From Verrucosispora sp. WMMD573 (GTDB taxonomy: Bacteria > Actinomycetota > Actinomycetes > Mycobacteriales > Micromonosporaceae): DNA of 64,000 nucleotides. Below the pieces are notes generated by a model. It worked only from the letters and a program-made list of their open reading frames with translations. It was not told the origin of the DNA and did no database searches. The position numbers and the translations under genes are program-made. Position 1 is the stretch's first letter. Each line of letters opens with the position of its first letter. This document shows positions 1 to 8,701 of the stretch, piece after piece. The stretch lies in NCBI RefSeq assembly GCF_027497175.1, contig NZ_CP114901.1, positions 6,014,001 through 6,078,000 of the forward strand, written 5' to 3'.

Positions 1-754
1 GACCGGCGCCGCGCAGCACGTCCTTGACCTCCGCCACGGTCAGCTCCCCGAAGTGGAACACACTGGCGGCCAGCACCGCGTCGGCGCCGGCACCGATCGC
101 CGGAGGAAAATGGGCCGCCGCACCGGCGCCCCCACTCGCCACCACCGGCACGTCGACGACCCGGCGCACCGCGCCGATGAGCTCCAGATCAAACCCGGCC
201 TTCGTGCCGTCGGCGTCCATCGAGTTGAGCAGGATCTCACCCGCGCCCAGCTCGGCGCCGCGCCGCGCCCATTCCACGGCGTCCAGCCCGGTGCCGCGCC
301 GCCCGCCGTGCGTGGTCACCTCGAAGCCACTGGCAGTGGTGCCCGCCGGTGCCCGCCGCACGTCGAGGGAGAGCACCAGCACCTGCCGACCGAACCGCTC
401 CGCGATCTCCGCGAGCAACTCCGGGCGGGCGATCGCCGCCGTGTTCACCCCGATCTTGTCGGCACCCGCGCGCAGCAGGGTGTCCACGTCCGCCACCGTC
501 CGCACCCCGCCGCCGACGGTCAGCGGGATGAAAACCGACTCCGCCGTACGCCGGACCACGTCGAGCATCGTGCCCCGGTCACTCGACGACGCGGTGACGT
601 CGAGGAAGGTCAACTCGTCGGCGCCCGCCCGGTCGTACGCGGCGGCCAGCTCCACGGGATCGCCCGCGTCCCGCAGGTCGACGAAGTTGACGCCCTTGAC
701 CACCCGTCCCGCGTCCACGTCGAGACAGGGGATCACCCGCACCGCCACCGTCAT
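1..754 (-). CDS. hisF: Imidazole glycerol phosphate synthase cyclase subunit HisF (partial, 3' end cut by window)
   Basis: HisF is the cyclase half of IGP synthase: it uses ammonia delivered by HisH to turn PRFAR into imidazole glycerol phosphate and AICAR. Translating the reverse strand from ATG at 754 gives [21 protein letters not shown], with the catalytic Asp in the CLDVD motif, followed by the TIM-barrel signatures [23 protein letters not shown] (second catalytic Asp) and LTVGGGVR. About 251 codons are visible against a usual length near 255, so only the last few residues are missing. It is the last his gene in the window. There is no Shine-Dalgarno sequence, but a TAGGCT box lies 6 nt ahead of the ATG, so it is probably read from its own leaderless transcript as well as from the upstream operon. 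Confidence 0.95.
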   Translation of the reverse strand, partial: MTVAVRVIPCLDVDAGRVVKGVNFVDLRDAGDPVELAAAYDRAGADELTFLDVTASSSDRGTMLDVVRRTAESVFIPLTVGGGVRTVADVDTLLRAGADKIGVNTAAIARPELLAEIAERFGRQVLVLSLDVRRAPAGTTASGFEVTTHGGRRGTGLDAVEWARRGAELGAGEILLNSMDADGTKAGFDLELIGAVRRVVDVPVVASGGAGAAAHFPPAIGAGADAVLAASVFHFGELTVAEVKDVLRGAG

Positions 755-766
755 GCGACGAGCCTA
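755..766 (-). promoter_or_regulatory. Putative leaderless -10 box of hisF
   Basis: On the minus strand TAGGCT (761-766) is followed by 6 nt and then the hisF ATG. TANNNT placed 6-7 nt before a start codon is the known arrangement for leaderless actinobacterial transcripts. I see no clear -35 element. The absence of a ribosome binding site supports the reading. Confidence 0.55.
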
Positions 767-821
767 TCGCCGCCCGCACGACGGTCGCCGGCCCGACCGC
801 GTCGACGGGGTGCGCCGCCGG

Positions 822-1820
822 TCACAGCCGGACCAACATCTTGCCGAGGTTCTCCCCCCGCAGCAGGCCGAGGAAGGCCGCCGGGGCGTTCTCCAGCCCG
901 TCGACGATCGTCTCGTCGTAGAACAGGGTGCCCTCGCGCAGCCAGCCGGAGACCTCCCGGACGAACTCATCCCGCAGGTGCCCGTGGTCGCTGACCAGGA
1001 AACCGCGCAGGGTCAGCCGCTTGCCGATGACCTGCGCCAGGTTGCGCGGCGCGGCCGGCGCCTCGGTGTCGTTGTAGTGCGCGATCATGCCGCAGATCGC
1101 CGCCCGGCCGTGCAGGTTCATCGACGCGATCGCCGCCTCCAGATGCTCGCCGCCGACGTTGTCGAAGTAGACGTCGACGCCGTCCGGGGCGGCGGCCCGC
1201 AGCAGGTCGCGTACCGGGCCGTCGTGGTAGTCGAAGGCCGCGTCGAAGCCGAGCGCCCGCAGTCGCTCGACCTTGGCCGCCGATCCGGCGCTGCCCACCA
1301 CCCGGCCCGCGCCGCGGAGCCGGGCGATCTGGCCGACCATGCTGCCGACCGCGCCGGCCGCCCCGGAGACGAAGACCGTCTCGCCCGGACGCATCGCGGC
1401 CACCTCCAGCAGCCCGGCGTACGCGGTCAGCCCGGTCATCCCGAGCACACCGAGGTACGCGGTCACCGGCGCGAGATCCGGGTCGACCTTCCGGGCGGCC
1501 TTCGCCTCGACCAGCGCGTAGTCCCGCCAACCGAGACCGTGCAGCACGGTGTCGCCCGGGGCGAACCCGTCGGCCTCGCCACTTACCACCTCGCCGACCG
1601 CCCCACCGTCCAGCGGCGCGTCCAGGGCGAACGGTGGCACGTAGGACCGCACGTCGTTCATCCGCCCGCGCATGTACGGGTCCACCGACATGTACCGGTT
1701 GCGGACCAGCAGCTGCCCCGGGCCGGGCGGGGGCACCTCGGCGGAGACGAGCCGGAAGTTGTCCTCGGTGGGCCAGCCCTGCGGGCGCGAGGCCAGCTGG
1801 ATCTCACGGTTGGTGGGCAC
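822..1820 (-). CDS. NADP-dependent zinc-free MDR oxidoreductase (CurA / prostaglandin reductase-like)
   Basis: A 332-residue medium-chain dehydrogenase/reductase of the zinc-independent alkenal/curcumin reductase type, which reduces alpha,beta-unsaturated carbonyls with NADPH. The N-terminus (PTNREIQLASRPQGWPTEDNF) and VRNRYMSVDPYMRGRM are typical of the family. The Rossmann segment ETVFVSGAAGAVGSMVGQIARL near residues 144-165 carries the AxxGxxG motif, and FDNVGGEHLEAAI follows. The GTG start at 1820 has a good GGAAAGGA ribosome binding site. It sits 67-69 bp from both priA and hisF, so it appears to be an insertion into the his operon. A role in histidine synthesis is not expected; the substrate is unknown. 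Confidence 0.85.
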   Translation of the reverse strand: MPTNREIQLASRPQGWPTEDNFRLVSAEVPPPGPGQLLVRNRYMSVDPYMRGRMNDVRSYVPPFALDAPLDGGAVGEVVSGEADGFAPGDTVLHGLGWRDYALVEAKAARKVDPDLAPVTAYLGVLGMTGLTAYAGLLEVAAMRPGETVFVSGAAGAVGSMVGQIARLRGAGRVVGSAGSAAKVERLRALGFDAAFDYHDGPVRDLLRAAAPDGVDVYFDNVGGEHLEAAIASMNLHGRAAICGMIAHYNDTEAPAAPRNLAQVIGKRLTLRGFLVSDHGHLRDEFVREVSGWLREGTLFYDETIVDGLENAPAAFLGLLRGENLGKMLVRL

Positions 1821-1889
1821 GGGAGCGTCCTTTCCACTGCCGTCGGGGCGATGGCAACGGCGAGGCCGGGGCGGAACCCCGGCCGGGGG

Positions 1890-2615
1890 TCACGGGTTGG
1901 CCAGGACCGCCAGGGCCTGCGCCACGGTGAATGCCTCCGCGTACAGCGCCTTGCCGGCGATGACCCCCTCCACGCCCACCGACTCCAGAGTGGCCAGCGC
2001 CCGCAGGTCGTCCAGGGTGGAGACGCCGCCGGAGGCGATCACCGGGGCGGTGGTACGGGCACACACCTCGCGCAGCAGGTCCAGGTTCGGCCCGCGCATG
2101 GTGCCGTCCTTGGTGATGTCGGTGACCACATACCGGGAAGCGCCGGCCTTGTCGAGCCGCTCCAGCACCTCGTACAGGTCGCCGCCGTCGCGGGTCCAGC
2201 CCCGGGCCGCCAGGGTCCGCCCACGCACGTCCAGCCCGATCGCGACCCGGTCGCCGTACTCCGCGCAGACCCGGTCGCACCACTGCGGATCCTCCAGCGC
2301 GGCGGTGCCGATGTTCACCCGCTCGGCACCGGTGGCCAGCGCGGCACGTAGCGAGGCGTCGTCCCGGATGCCGCCGGACAGCTCGACCCGTACGTCGAGA
2401 CGGCGGACCACCTCGGCGAGCAAGCCGGCGTTGCTGCCCCGGCCGAACGCGGCATCGAGATCGACCAGGTGGATCCACTCGGCACCGTCGCGCTGCCACG
2501 CCAGCGCGGCCTCCAACGGGTCGCCGTAGGTGGTCTCGCTGCCCGCGGCGCCCTGCACGAGCCGAACGGCCTGGCCGTCGGCGACGTCCACGGCAGGCAA
2601 CAGGGTGAGGCTCAT
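1890..2615 (-). CDS. priA: Bifunctional phosphoribosyl isomerase PriA (HisA/TrpF)
   Basis: A 241-residue (beta-alpha)8 isomerase. In actinobacteria PriA replaces HisA and also does the TrpF step of tryptophan synthesis, acting on both ProFAR and PRA. Visible family motifs are [18 protein letters not shown] (catalytic acid Asp10), [41 protein letters not shown] (second catalytic Asp) and [13 protein letters not shown]. The dual role is inferred from the lineage and the lack of a separate hisA here. It follows a small membrane-protein gene by 22 bp. The ATG at 2615 has a GAGGGA ribosome binding site. Confidence 0.93.
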   Translation of the reverse strand: MSLTLLPAVDVADGQAVRLVQGAAGSETTYGDPLEAALAWQRDGAEWIHLVDLDAAFGRGSNAGLLAEVVRRLDVRVELSGGIRDDASLRAALATGAERVNIGTAALEDPQWCDRVCAEYGDRVAIGLDVRGRTLAARGWTRDGGDLYEVLERLDKAGASRYVVTDITKDGTMRGPNLDLLREVCARTTAPVIASGGVSTLDDLRALATLESVGVEGVIAGKALYAEAFTVAQALAVLANP

Positions 2616-2637
2616 GTGTCGTGTCCCTCTCGGATGG

Positions 2638-2958
2638 TCAACGGCGGTCCAGGGCGATCACCACGATCACCGGCAGGACGAGCAGCAGTAGCAGGATCAG
2701 CCCGACCCGCAGCGCCAGATCGGGCACGAACACCCAGATGAGGGTGATCGCGGCCAGGGTGAGCGCCACGATCGCGGCCCGCTCGCCCTGGGAGTATCTC
2801 GGCAACCTGCCGGTGCGGCCACGACGCACCGTCGGCACCACCCGGCGGACCAGCGCCCGACGGCGGGCCCGACGGGCGGTGGCCCGCTCGCGCAACACCC
2901 GTTGCCGGGCCGCCTCCGCCTCGCGGGCCGCCCGGCGCTGGGCCCGTTCCCTGCTCAC
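2638..2958 (-). CDS. Small two-helix membrane protein in the his operon, function unknown
   Basis: A 106-residue protein I cannot assign to a named family. Residues 1-55 are very rich in Arg and Ala and look like a basic cytoplasmic segment. Two hydrophobic segments follow, about 62-80 ([18 protein letters not shown]) and 84-102 ([20 protein letters not shown]). It lies between hisH (30 bp) and priA (22 bp) in the same orientation and so should be co-transcribed with histidine genes. Membrane proteins of this kind occur at this place in other actinobacterial his operons, but no role is established that I know of. Confidence 0.75.
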   Translation of the reverse strand: MSRERAQRRAAREAEAARQRVLRERATARRARRRALVRRVVPTVRRGRTGRLPRYSQGERAAIVALTLAAITLIWVFVPDLALRVGLILLLLLVLPVIVVIALDRR

Positions 2959-2988
2959 GGTGCCTCCCCGCAGGTGTGCCCCACCGGC

Positions 2989-3648
2989 TCAACCACCGGC
3001 GGGCACGGTGGCCAGCCAGTTGCGCAGCAACGCGGCACCGGTGTCGGCGGACTTCTCGGGGTGGAACTGGGCGGCCGACAGCGCGCCGCGTTCCACCGCC
3101 GCGACGAAGTCACAGTCGTGGTGGGCCGTGGTCACCCGGGCCCCGGACGCCGTCAACGCGGCGGGATCGCCCACCGCGTACGAGTGGACGAAGTAGTACC
3201 GGCTGTCGGCGGGCAGCCCGGCGAAGAGCACCGAACCGACCGGTGCCTGCACGGTGTTCCAGCCCATGTGCGGCAGCCGGGCGGCGGCGAGCCGGGTGAC
3301 CGAGCCCGGCAGCAGGCCCAGTCCCTTGGTCACCACTCCGTGCTCGTCACCGGACTCGAAGAGGATCTGCATGCCGACACAGATGCCCAGCACCGGACGA
3401 CCGGCGGCGACCCGCCCGGCGATCACCGGCCCGGCGCCGATCGCCTCGATGCCGGCCACACAGGCGGCGAAGGCGCCCACTCCGGGAACCACCAGACCGT
3501 CGGCGTCGGCCGCGGCGGCGAGATCACCGCTGACCAGCACGTCGGCGCCGGCCGCGGCCAGCGCCCGCTCGGCGGAGCGCAGGTTACCCGAGCCGTAGTC
3601 GAGCACCACGATCCGACGTCGCCCGCCCGGGGCGAACCCGCCGGTCAT
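2989..3648 (-). CDS. hisH: Imidazole glycerol phosphate synthase glutamine amidotransferase subunit HisH
   Basis: A 219-residue class I glutamine amidotransferase that supplies ammonia to HisF. It begins IVVLDYGSGNLRSAERAL, has the nucleophile in GICVGMQILFESGDEHG (the oxyanion strand reads V where many relatives have L) and ends with the His-Glu pair of QFHPEKSADTGAALL. Its ATG overlaps the stop of the upstream 60-residue ORF by 4 bp, indicating translational coupling. Length is typical. Confidence 0.95.
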   Translation of the reverse strand: MTGGFAPGGRRRIVVLDYGSGNLRSAERALAAAGADVLVSGDLAAAADADGLVVPGVGAFAACVAGIEAIGAGPVIAGRVAAGRPVLGICVGMQILFESGDEHGVVTKGLGLLPGSVTRLAAARLPHMGWNTVQAPVGSVLFAGLPADSRYYFVHSYAVGDPAALTASGARVTTAHHDCDFVAAVERGALSAAQFHPEKSADTGAALLRNWLATVPAGG

Positions 3649-3827
3649 GATCCCTCCCCCGGCAGCAGCCAGAGCACCCCCGCGGCGGTGGCCAGCACGG
3701 CCAGCAGCGCGGTGACCACCACCGCGCCGCGGGGCGCACCCTGCCGATGCAGGGACAACGCCCCGCCGACCAGCACGCCGGCCAGGATCAGCAGCAATGT
3801 GGGCAGGATGCCGCTCACCGGCGACAC
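3645..3827 (-). CDS. 60-residue two-helix membrane protein between hisB and hisH
   Basis: A tiny ORF with two hydrophobic segments (residues 6-22 and 33-54: GILPTLLLILAGVLVGGAL and AVVVTALLAVLATAAGVLWLL) separated by a short basic loop. It is 25 bp downstream of hisB and overlaps hisH by 4 bp (ATGA), which argues that it is translated. I do not recognise a named family. Being wedged in an otherwise compact histidine operon suggests co-expression rather than an obvious enzymatic role. Confidence 0.65.
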   Translation of the reverse strand: MSPVSGILPTLLLILAGVLVGGALSLHRQGAPRGAVVVTALLAVLATAAGVLWLLPGEGS

Positions 3828-3852
3828 CCCCGTCGCGGCGTACCCGGGCCCG

Positions 3853-4464
3853 TCACAACGCCCCCTTGGTGCTGGGAATCGCCCCGCCCGCCGTCGGGTC
3901 CACCGCGGTGGCCTTCCGCAGCGCCCGGGACACCGCCTTGAACTGCGCCTCGACCACGTGGTGGGCGTCCGGGTGCCCGCCGGGCCGGGCCGCCCGCAAC
4001 ACGTCCACGTGCAGCGTGATCCGGGCCGCCTGGCCGAACGACTCCCAGATGTGCCGGGTCATGCTGGTCGGATACACCGGGCCGATGTACGGCGCCAGGG
4101 GCGGCTCGTCGTGCACCACGTACGGCCGGCCGGAGAGGTCGACGGCGGCCCGGACCAGCACCTCGTCCATCGGCACGGTGGCCGAACCGTACCGGCGGAT
4201 GCCCGCCTTGTCGCCCAGCGCCTGGTCGAAGGCGGCGCCGAGGGCCAGCGCGGTGTCCTCCATCGTGTGATGCGCGTCGATCTCCAGGTCGCCCACGGTA
4301 CGGACGGTCAGGTCGAAGCCGCCGTGCCGGGCGATCTGGTGCAGCATGTGGTCGTAGAAACCGACCCCGGTGCTGATCTCGGCCACTCCGGTCCCGTCGA
4401 GGTCGACCTCGACCAGGACCTTGGTCTCCTTGGTGATCCGCTCCACCCGGGCGGTCCGGCTCAT
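3853..4464 (-). CDS. hisB: Imidazoleglycerol-phosphate dehydratase
   Basis: A 203-residue manganese-dependent dehydratase converting IGP to imidazole acetol phosphate. The two metal-binding repeats are visible: [20 protein letters not shown] with [18 protein letters not shown], and later [27 protein letters not shown]. It is the monofunctional form, without the histidinol-phosphatase domain found in enterobacteria. The ATG overlaps the hisC stop by 4 bp. Confidence 0.97.
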   Translation of the reverse strand: MSRTARVERITKETKVLVEVDLDGTGVAEISTGVGFYDHMLHQIARHGGFDLTVRTVGDLEIDAHHTMEDTALALGAAFDQALGDKAGIRRYGSATVPMDEVLVRAAVDLSGRPYVVHDEPPLAPYIGPVYPTSMTRHIWESFGQAARITLHVDVLRAARPGGHPDAHHVVEAQFKAVSRALRKATAVDPTAGGAIPSTKGAL

Positions 4465-5582
4465 GATCTGCCTTTCGTCGGTAGCGGCTGCGGGGCGATG
4501 GATCCCTCGCGCTGAATACTGTCCACGGCGGCGAGGAAGGCGTCGGTCTCGGCCCGGGTGCCGGCGGTGACCCGCAGCCAGCCGGGCAGGCCGACGTCCC
4601 GCACCAACACGCCGTGCGCCACCAGCGCCCGCCAGGCCACCGACTGGTCGCCGCCCACCTCGTACAACACGAAATTGGCGTCGCTGTCGGCGACCCGCAG
4701 GCCACGGCGGCGCAGTTCGCCGACCATGCGGTCACGCTGCTCGGCGATCTCGGCGACCGTGCCGAGCAGCGTGTCGCAGTGGGCCAGCGCGGCCCGGGCG
4801 GCGGCCTGGGTGAGCGCGGAGAGGTGGTACGGCAGCCGGACCAGCTGCACCGCCGCCACCACCGCCGGATCGGCGGCAAGATAGCCCAGCCGGCCACCGG
4901 CGAACCCGAACGCCTTGCTCATCGTCCGGGTGACCACCAGCCGTGGCTGCCCGGGCAGCATCGTCAGGGCGCTGACCGTGCCCGGCCGGGCGAACTCCGC
5001 GTACGCCTCGTCGACCACCACCATCCCCGGAGCGACGTCGAGGACCGCGCCGATCACCGCCGGGTCGAGCGCGGTGCCGGTGGGATTGTTCGGCGAGCAG
5101 AGGAAGATCACGTCCGGCCGGTGCTCGCGGACCTGCGCGACCGCCTCGTCGACGGTCAGCACGAAGTCGGCCCCCCGACGGGCCGGCACCCACCGGGTGC
5201 CCGTGCCGAGCGCCAGCAGCGGATGCATCGAGTACGCCGGGGTGAAGCCGAGCGCGCTGCGTCCCGGCCCCGCGAACGCCTGGAGCAGTTGCTGCTGGAC
5301 CTCGTTGGAACCGTTGGCCGCCCACACGCCGTCGCCGGTGAGCCCGTGGCCGAGGTACCCGGCCAGGTCGGCCCGCAACGCCCGCGCGTCCCGATCGGGG
5401 TAGCGGTTGAGGTCGCGTAGTTCCGCAGCGAGAGCCTTGCCGATCGCCTCGGCCACCGCCTCCGGCAGCGGGTGGGAGTTCTCGTTGGTGTTCAGCCGCA
5501 CCGGCGCGTCGAGCTGCGGCGCGCCGTACGGCGACAGCCCCCGCAGATCGTCCCGGATCGGCAGGTCGGCCAACCCGGTCAT
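4461..5582 (-). CDS. hisC: Histidinol-phosphate aminotransferase
   Basis: A 373-residue class II-type fold I PLP aminotransferase that transfers an amino group from glutamate to imidazole acetol phosphate. Landmarks are [11 protein letters not shown] near the N-terminus, the substrate/PLP loop [28 protein letters not shown] and the Schiff-base lysine in [15 protein letters not shown] (Lys223). The frame stays open far upstream, but the ATG at 5582 overlaps the hisD stop by 4 bp and matches the expected N-terminus [15 protein letters not shown], so I use it. Confidence 0.96.
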   Translation of the reverse strand: MTGLADLPIRDDLRGLSPYGAPQLDAPVRLNTNENSHPLPEAVAEAIGKALAAELRDLNRYPDRDARALRADLAGYLGHGLTGDGVWAANGSNEVQQQLLQAFAGPGRSALGFTPAYSMHPLLALGTGTRWVPARRGADFVLTVDEAVAQVREHRPDVIFLCSPNNPTGTALDPAVIGAVLDVAPGMVVVDEAYAEFARPGTVSALTMLPGQPRLVVTRTMSKAFGFAGGRLGYLAADPAVVAAVQLVRLPYHLSALTQAAARAALAHCDTLLGTVAEIAEQRDRMVGELRRRGLRVADSDANFVLYEVGGDQSVAWRALVAHGVLVRDVGLPGWLRVTAGTRAETDAFLAAVDSIQREGSIAPQPLPTKGRS

Positions 5583-6937
5583 GTGGTCGCCCCGGTCGGC
5601 GTCTGGGAAGCCGGGTCCCGGTGAGCACCGGGGAACCGGGCGGCGACCGCCTCGCCGTGCGCCGGCAGGTCCTCCACGTTCGCCAGGGTCACCACGTGGC
5701 CGGCGACCTCCCGCAGCGCCTGCTCGGTGTACTCCACCACGTGCACGCCGCGCAGGAACGACTGCACCGACAGCCCGGACGAGTGCCGGGCGCATCCCCC
5801 GGTGGGCAGCACGTGGTTGGAGCCGGCGCAGTAGTCGCCCAGCGACACCGGCGAGTACGCGCCCACGAAGACCGCCCCGGCATTGCGTACCCGCATCGCC
5901 CACTGCCGGGCGTCGGCGGTCTGGATCTCCAGGTGCTCCGCCGCGTACGCGTCGACCACCCGCAGGCCCGCCGTCAGGTCGTCGACAAGCACCACGCCGC
6001 TCTGCTCGCCGCCCAGCGCGGCGCCGACCCGCTCGGCGTGCTTGGTGGCCGGCACCAGTCGGGCCAGCTCCCGGTCCACCGCATCGGCCAGGGCTACCGA
6101 CGGGGTGACCAGCACACTGGCCGCGAGGGGGTCGTGCTCGGCCTGACTGATCAGGTCGGCGGCGACGTGCACCGGGTCGGCGGTGTCGTCGGCCAGGATC
6201 GCGATCTCGGTCGGGCCGGCCTCCGCGTCGATGCCGACCACCCCGCGCAACAGCCGCTTCGCGGCGGTGACCCAGATGTTCCCCGGGCCGGTGATCATGT
6301 CCACCGGAGCGCAGTGCGCACTGCCGGCGGCGTCGACGGCACAGCCGTACGCCAGCATCGCCACGGCCTGGGCGCCGCCGACGGCGTACACCTCGTCGAC
6401 GCCGAGCAGCGCGCAGGCAGCGAGCACCCGCGGATCGGGCAGGCCGCCGTTGTCCTTCTGCGGCGGGCTGGCCACCACCAGCGACCGGACGCCGGCCGCC
6501 TGGGCGGGCACCACGTTCATCACCACGGTCGACGGGTACATCGCCAGCCCACCGGGGACGTAGAGACCGACCCGGTCGACTGGGATCCACCGCTCGGTGA
6601 CCGTGCCGCCGGGCACGACCTGGGTGGTGTGGTCGACCCGTCGCTGGTCGGCGTGCACCCGCCGGGCCCGGGTGATCGACTCCAGCAGCGCCGCTCGAAC
6701 CTGGCCGTCGAGCGTGCCCTCCGCAGCCGCGATGGCCTCCGCCGGCACCCGCAGCACTTCGGGGGCGATCCCGTCGAACCGCTCGCTGGCCTCGCGGACC
6801 GCCGGATATCCATGCTCACGCACCGCCGCGACGATCGGGCGGATGCGCTCGACCGCCACCGAGACGTCGAGCTGGGCACGAGGCAGCAGGTGGCGCGGGT
6901 CACGCGCGCCACCGCGCAGGTCGATCCGGTTCAACAC
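5579..6937 (-). CDS. hisD: Histidinol dehydrogenase
   Basis: A 452-residue zinc enzyme catalysing the last two NAD-dependent oxidations to L-histidine. Recognisable stretches are [57 protein letters not shown] with the zinc-site AEHDP, AAEHLEI and [15 protein letters not shown]. It is the first gene of the his operon. The GTG at 6937 has no ribosome binding site but lies 7 nt after a TAGACT box, so the mRNA is probably leaderless. Confidence 0.96.
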   Translation of the reverse strand: MLNRIDLRGGARDPRHLLPRAQLDVSVAVERIRPIVAAVREHGYPAVREASERFDGIAPEVLRVPAEAIAAAEGTLDGQVRAALLESITRARRVHADQRRVDHTTQVVPGGTVTERWIPVDRVGLYVPGGLAMYPSTVVMNVVPAQAAGVRSLVVASPPQKDNGGLPDPRVLAACALLGVDEVYAVGGAQAVAMLAYGCAVDAAGSAHCAPVDMITGPGNIWVTAAKRLLRGVVGIDAEAGPTEIAILADDTADPVHVAADLISQAEHDPLAASVLVTPSVALADAVDRELARLVPATKHAERVGAALGGEQSGVVLVDDLTAGLRVVDAYAAEHLEIQTADARQWAMRVRNAGAVFVGAYSPVSLGDYCAGSNHVLPTGGCARHSSGLSVQSFLRGVHVVEYTEQALREVAGHVVTLANVEDLPAHGEAVAARFPGAHRDPASQTPTGATT

Positions 6938-6950
6938 GCCTGCGAGTCTA
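6938..6950 (-). promoter_or_regulatory. Putative leaderless his operon promoter (-10 box)
   Basis: TAGACT on the minus strand (6945-6950) is followed by exactly 7 nt and the hisD GTG. This fits the TANNNT-N7 arrangement of leaderless actinobacterial genes. No convincing -35 hexamer is visible. I see no leader peptide with a His run, so classical His attenuation is unlikely here. Confidence 0.55.
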
Positions 6951-7031
6951 GGCGGCCGTCCGCCGGGCCGACCGACGCCGCCCGCTGTCCGGGACGGTGA
7001 GCCGGGACACGCCGCCGCCCGCCGATCGGGC

Positions 7032-7044
7032 TACGCTTGATCAC
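7032..7044 (+). promoter_or_regulatory. Putative leaderless -10 box for the LON-domain gene
   Basis: TACGCT (7032-7037) followed by 7 nt and GTG at 7045. It is divergent from the hisD promoter, with about 80 bp between the two boxes. It supports choosing GTG 7045 as the start. Confidence 0.55.
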
Positions 7045-7746
7045 GTGACCGCACGGCTGCCGGTGTTCCCGCTCGCCACGGTGCTCTTCCCGGGGCTGGT
7101 GCTGCCGCTGCACATCTTCGAGGAGCGTTACCGCGCGCTGGTCCGACACCTCGTCGCGCTGCCCGAGGGCGCACCGCGCGAGTTCGGGGTGGTGGCCATC
7201 CGCAGTGGCTGGGAGGTCGCCTCCGGCGCCGGTCAGGACCGTTCCGGCGTCGGCGAGGTCACCCTGCACGAGGTGGGCTGCACCGCCGAGCTGCGGCAGG
7301 TCACCGAGTTGGAGGACGGGGGCTTCGACATCGTCACCGTTGGGCGGCGTCGCTTCCGGATGGGCGACGTCGACCGGAACTCCGCGCCGTACCTGACCGC
7401 CGAGGTGCAGTGGTTGCCCGAGCCGGATGGCCCGGACGAAACCGCCGACCTGCTGGCGGCCCGGGTGATCGCCGTCTTCCGGCAGTACCTGGGCTTGATC
7501 CGGGCCGAGGCCGGTCAGCTCACCGAGCAACTGCCCGAGGATCCGACGGTGCTGTCCCACCTGGTCGCCGCGACCGCGGCGTTGACGCTGACCGACCGCC
7601 AGCGACTACTCGCCATCGACGGCACGGCGGCCCGGCTGCGCGCCGAACTGAACCTGCTCAACCGCGAGGCGGCGCTGCTTCGCCAGGTGCGGGCGGTTCC
7701 GGTACCGCTGGCGGAGCTGGCCTCGCCTCCGCCGGCCCCGAACTGA
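7045..7746 (+). CDS. LON peptidase substrate-binding (LON N-terminal) domain protein
   Basis: A 233-residue protein made only of the LON substrate-binding domain without ATPase or protease parts. It begins TARLPVFPLATVLFPGLVLPLHIFEERYRALV, which is the hallmark of the family, and continues with a predicted beta-rich domain (FGVVAIRSGWE, FDIVTVGRRRFRM) and an alpha-helical tail. The frame opens at 6997, but the leaderless GTG at 7045 gives the canonical N-terminus. Such stand-alone proteins are common in actinobacteria and their role is not established; substrate or adaptor binding is the usual guess. Its 3' end overlaps the convergent DUF2567 gene by 89 bp. Confidence 0.85.
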   Translation: MTARLPVFPLATVLFPGLVLPLHIFEERYRALVRHLVALPEGAPREFGVVAIRSGWEVASGAGQDRSGVGEVTLHEVGCTAELRQVTELEDGGFDIVTVGRRRFRMGDVDRNSAPYLTAEVQWLPEPDGPDETADLLAARVIAVFRQYLGLIRAEAGQLTEQLPEDPTVLSHLVAATAALTLTDRQRLLAIDGTAARLRAELNLLNREAALLRQVRAVPVPLAELASPPPAPN

Positions 7747-8647
7747 CCTCGTCCGCCCGCTGCGAACCGGCCCCTCCCGTCGGTCCGCTACCGGCCACTC
7801 CCGCCGGCCCCGCTGGCAGCGGCGGAGGCGCGGCGAGCCAGGCCGCGTCCGACTCCGGCTCGGGTCGCAGCGACGGCCATCGCGACCAGCCGGCGAACAG
7901 GGTGTACGTCACCGCGGCGGCGAACGCCGGCAGCAGCAGGTTGCCGTAGGGCACCGGCAGCACCCCGAGGAACAGCTCGATCCCGCCGGCCCGCAGGTCG
8001 GCCGGTTTGCTGAAGCGCGTGCCGTCCGGGGCGCTGTCCAGCAGCCGCTGGTAGCTGGCCAGGCCGACCCGACGCCCCACCTGCCAGGCGACCAACCCGG
8101 CGGCGAGCCCACCGGCCGCCGCGACCACCAGCCCGACCGGTCCCCGGTGGCGACGCAGCAGGAACCACACGGCGAGCGCGGTGAGCACCCCGAACGCCAG
8201 CCCGAGCAGGCTGAACCACCCGTCTGCGGCGATCGGCTGTTCCGGCTGCGCCTGGCCGTAGACCGCGCCGTCGCCGCTCTTGACAACCGGCGTGGCCGGC
8301 GCGACCGCCGCCCAGAGCCACCCCAGCGGCGCCCCCAGCAGGCCCAGGACCAGCACCGTCGCCGCACCGACCGCCACCACGCGGCCAAGCCCGACCGGCC
8401 GCCCCACGGTCGGCTCGGCGGCCTCGGCGGACGACACGGCAGCCCCCGCCGCCCCGTCGCCTGGCGACTCGGCACCCTCGGCGGCCGGCCCGGTGGCCGT
8501 CGTCGGCCTGGTGTCCGACTCGGTGGGCGGCCCGGCGGCGTCCGTCACCGGCTGGCTGGTCGATCTGGTCGTCGGCTCGGTCGGCGACGGCGGGAAGGCA
8601 GCCGGCGGCCGTGCGGGCGGCTCGGCGGCGGGGGTGGTCGGGCTCAC
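7658..8647 (-). CDS. DUF2567-type four-helix membrane protein
   Basis: A 329-residue protein with a long Pro/Thr/Ala-rich N-terminal tail (1-85), then four hydrophobic segments: about 88-118 (GRVVAVGAATVLVLGLLGAPLGWLWAAV), 145-162, 171-190 and 232-250. The phrase PEQPIAADGWFSLLGLAFGVLTA between helices 1 and 2 is what I recognise from DUF2567 proteins. The C-terminus is again Pro/Ala-rich. Function is unknown. Its last 89 bp lie inside the convergent LON-domain gene, so one of the two C-terminal tails is poorly constrained. Confidence 0.7.
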   Translation of the reverse strand: MSPTTPAAEPPARPPAAFPPSPTEPTTRSTSQPVTDAAGPPTESDTRPTTATGPAAEGAESPGDGAAGAAVSSAEAAEPTVGRPVGLGRVVAVGAATVLVLGLLGAPLGWLWAAVAPATPVVKSGDGAVYGQAQPEQPIAADGWFSLLGLAFGVLTALAVWFLLRRHRGPVGLVVAAAGGLAAGLVAWQVGRRVGLASYQRLLDSAPDGTRFSKPADLRAGGIELFLGVLPVPYGNLLLPAFAAAVTYTLFAGWSRWPSLRPEPESDAAWLAAPPPLPAGPAGVAGSGPTGGAGSQRADEVSSGPAEARPAPPAVPEPPAPGEAAPPRG

Positions 8648-8701
8648 CCGATGATCCTCGCAGCTACCGTCGTCGGTCGTACACCGTGTCGCGACAGCAG
8701 C

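Noticed and set aside
24..2351. Long plus-strand frames opposite the his genes.
   Set aside because: They are shadow frames of high-G+C genes; the minus-strand products are clear HisF, PriA and oxidoreductase sequences.
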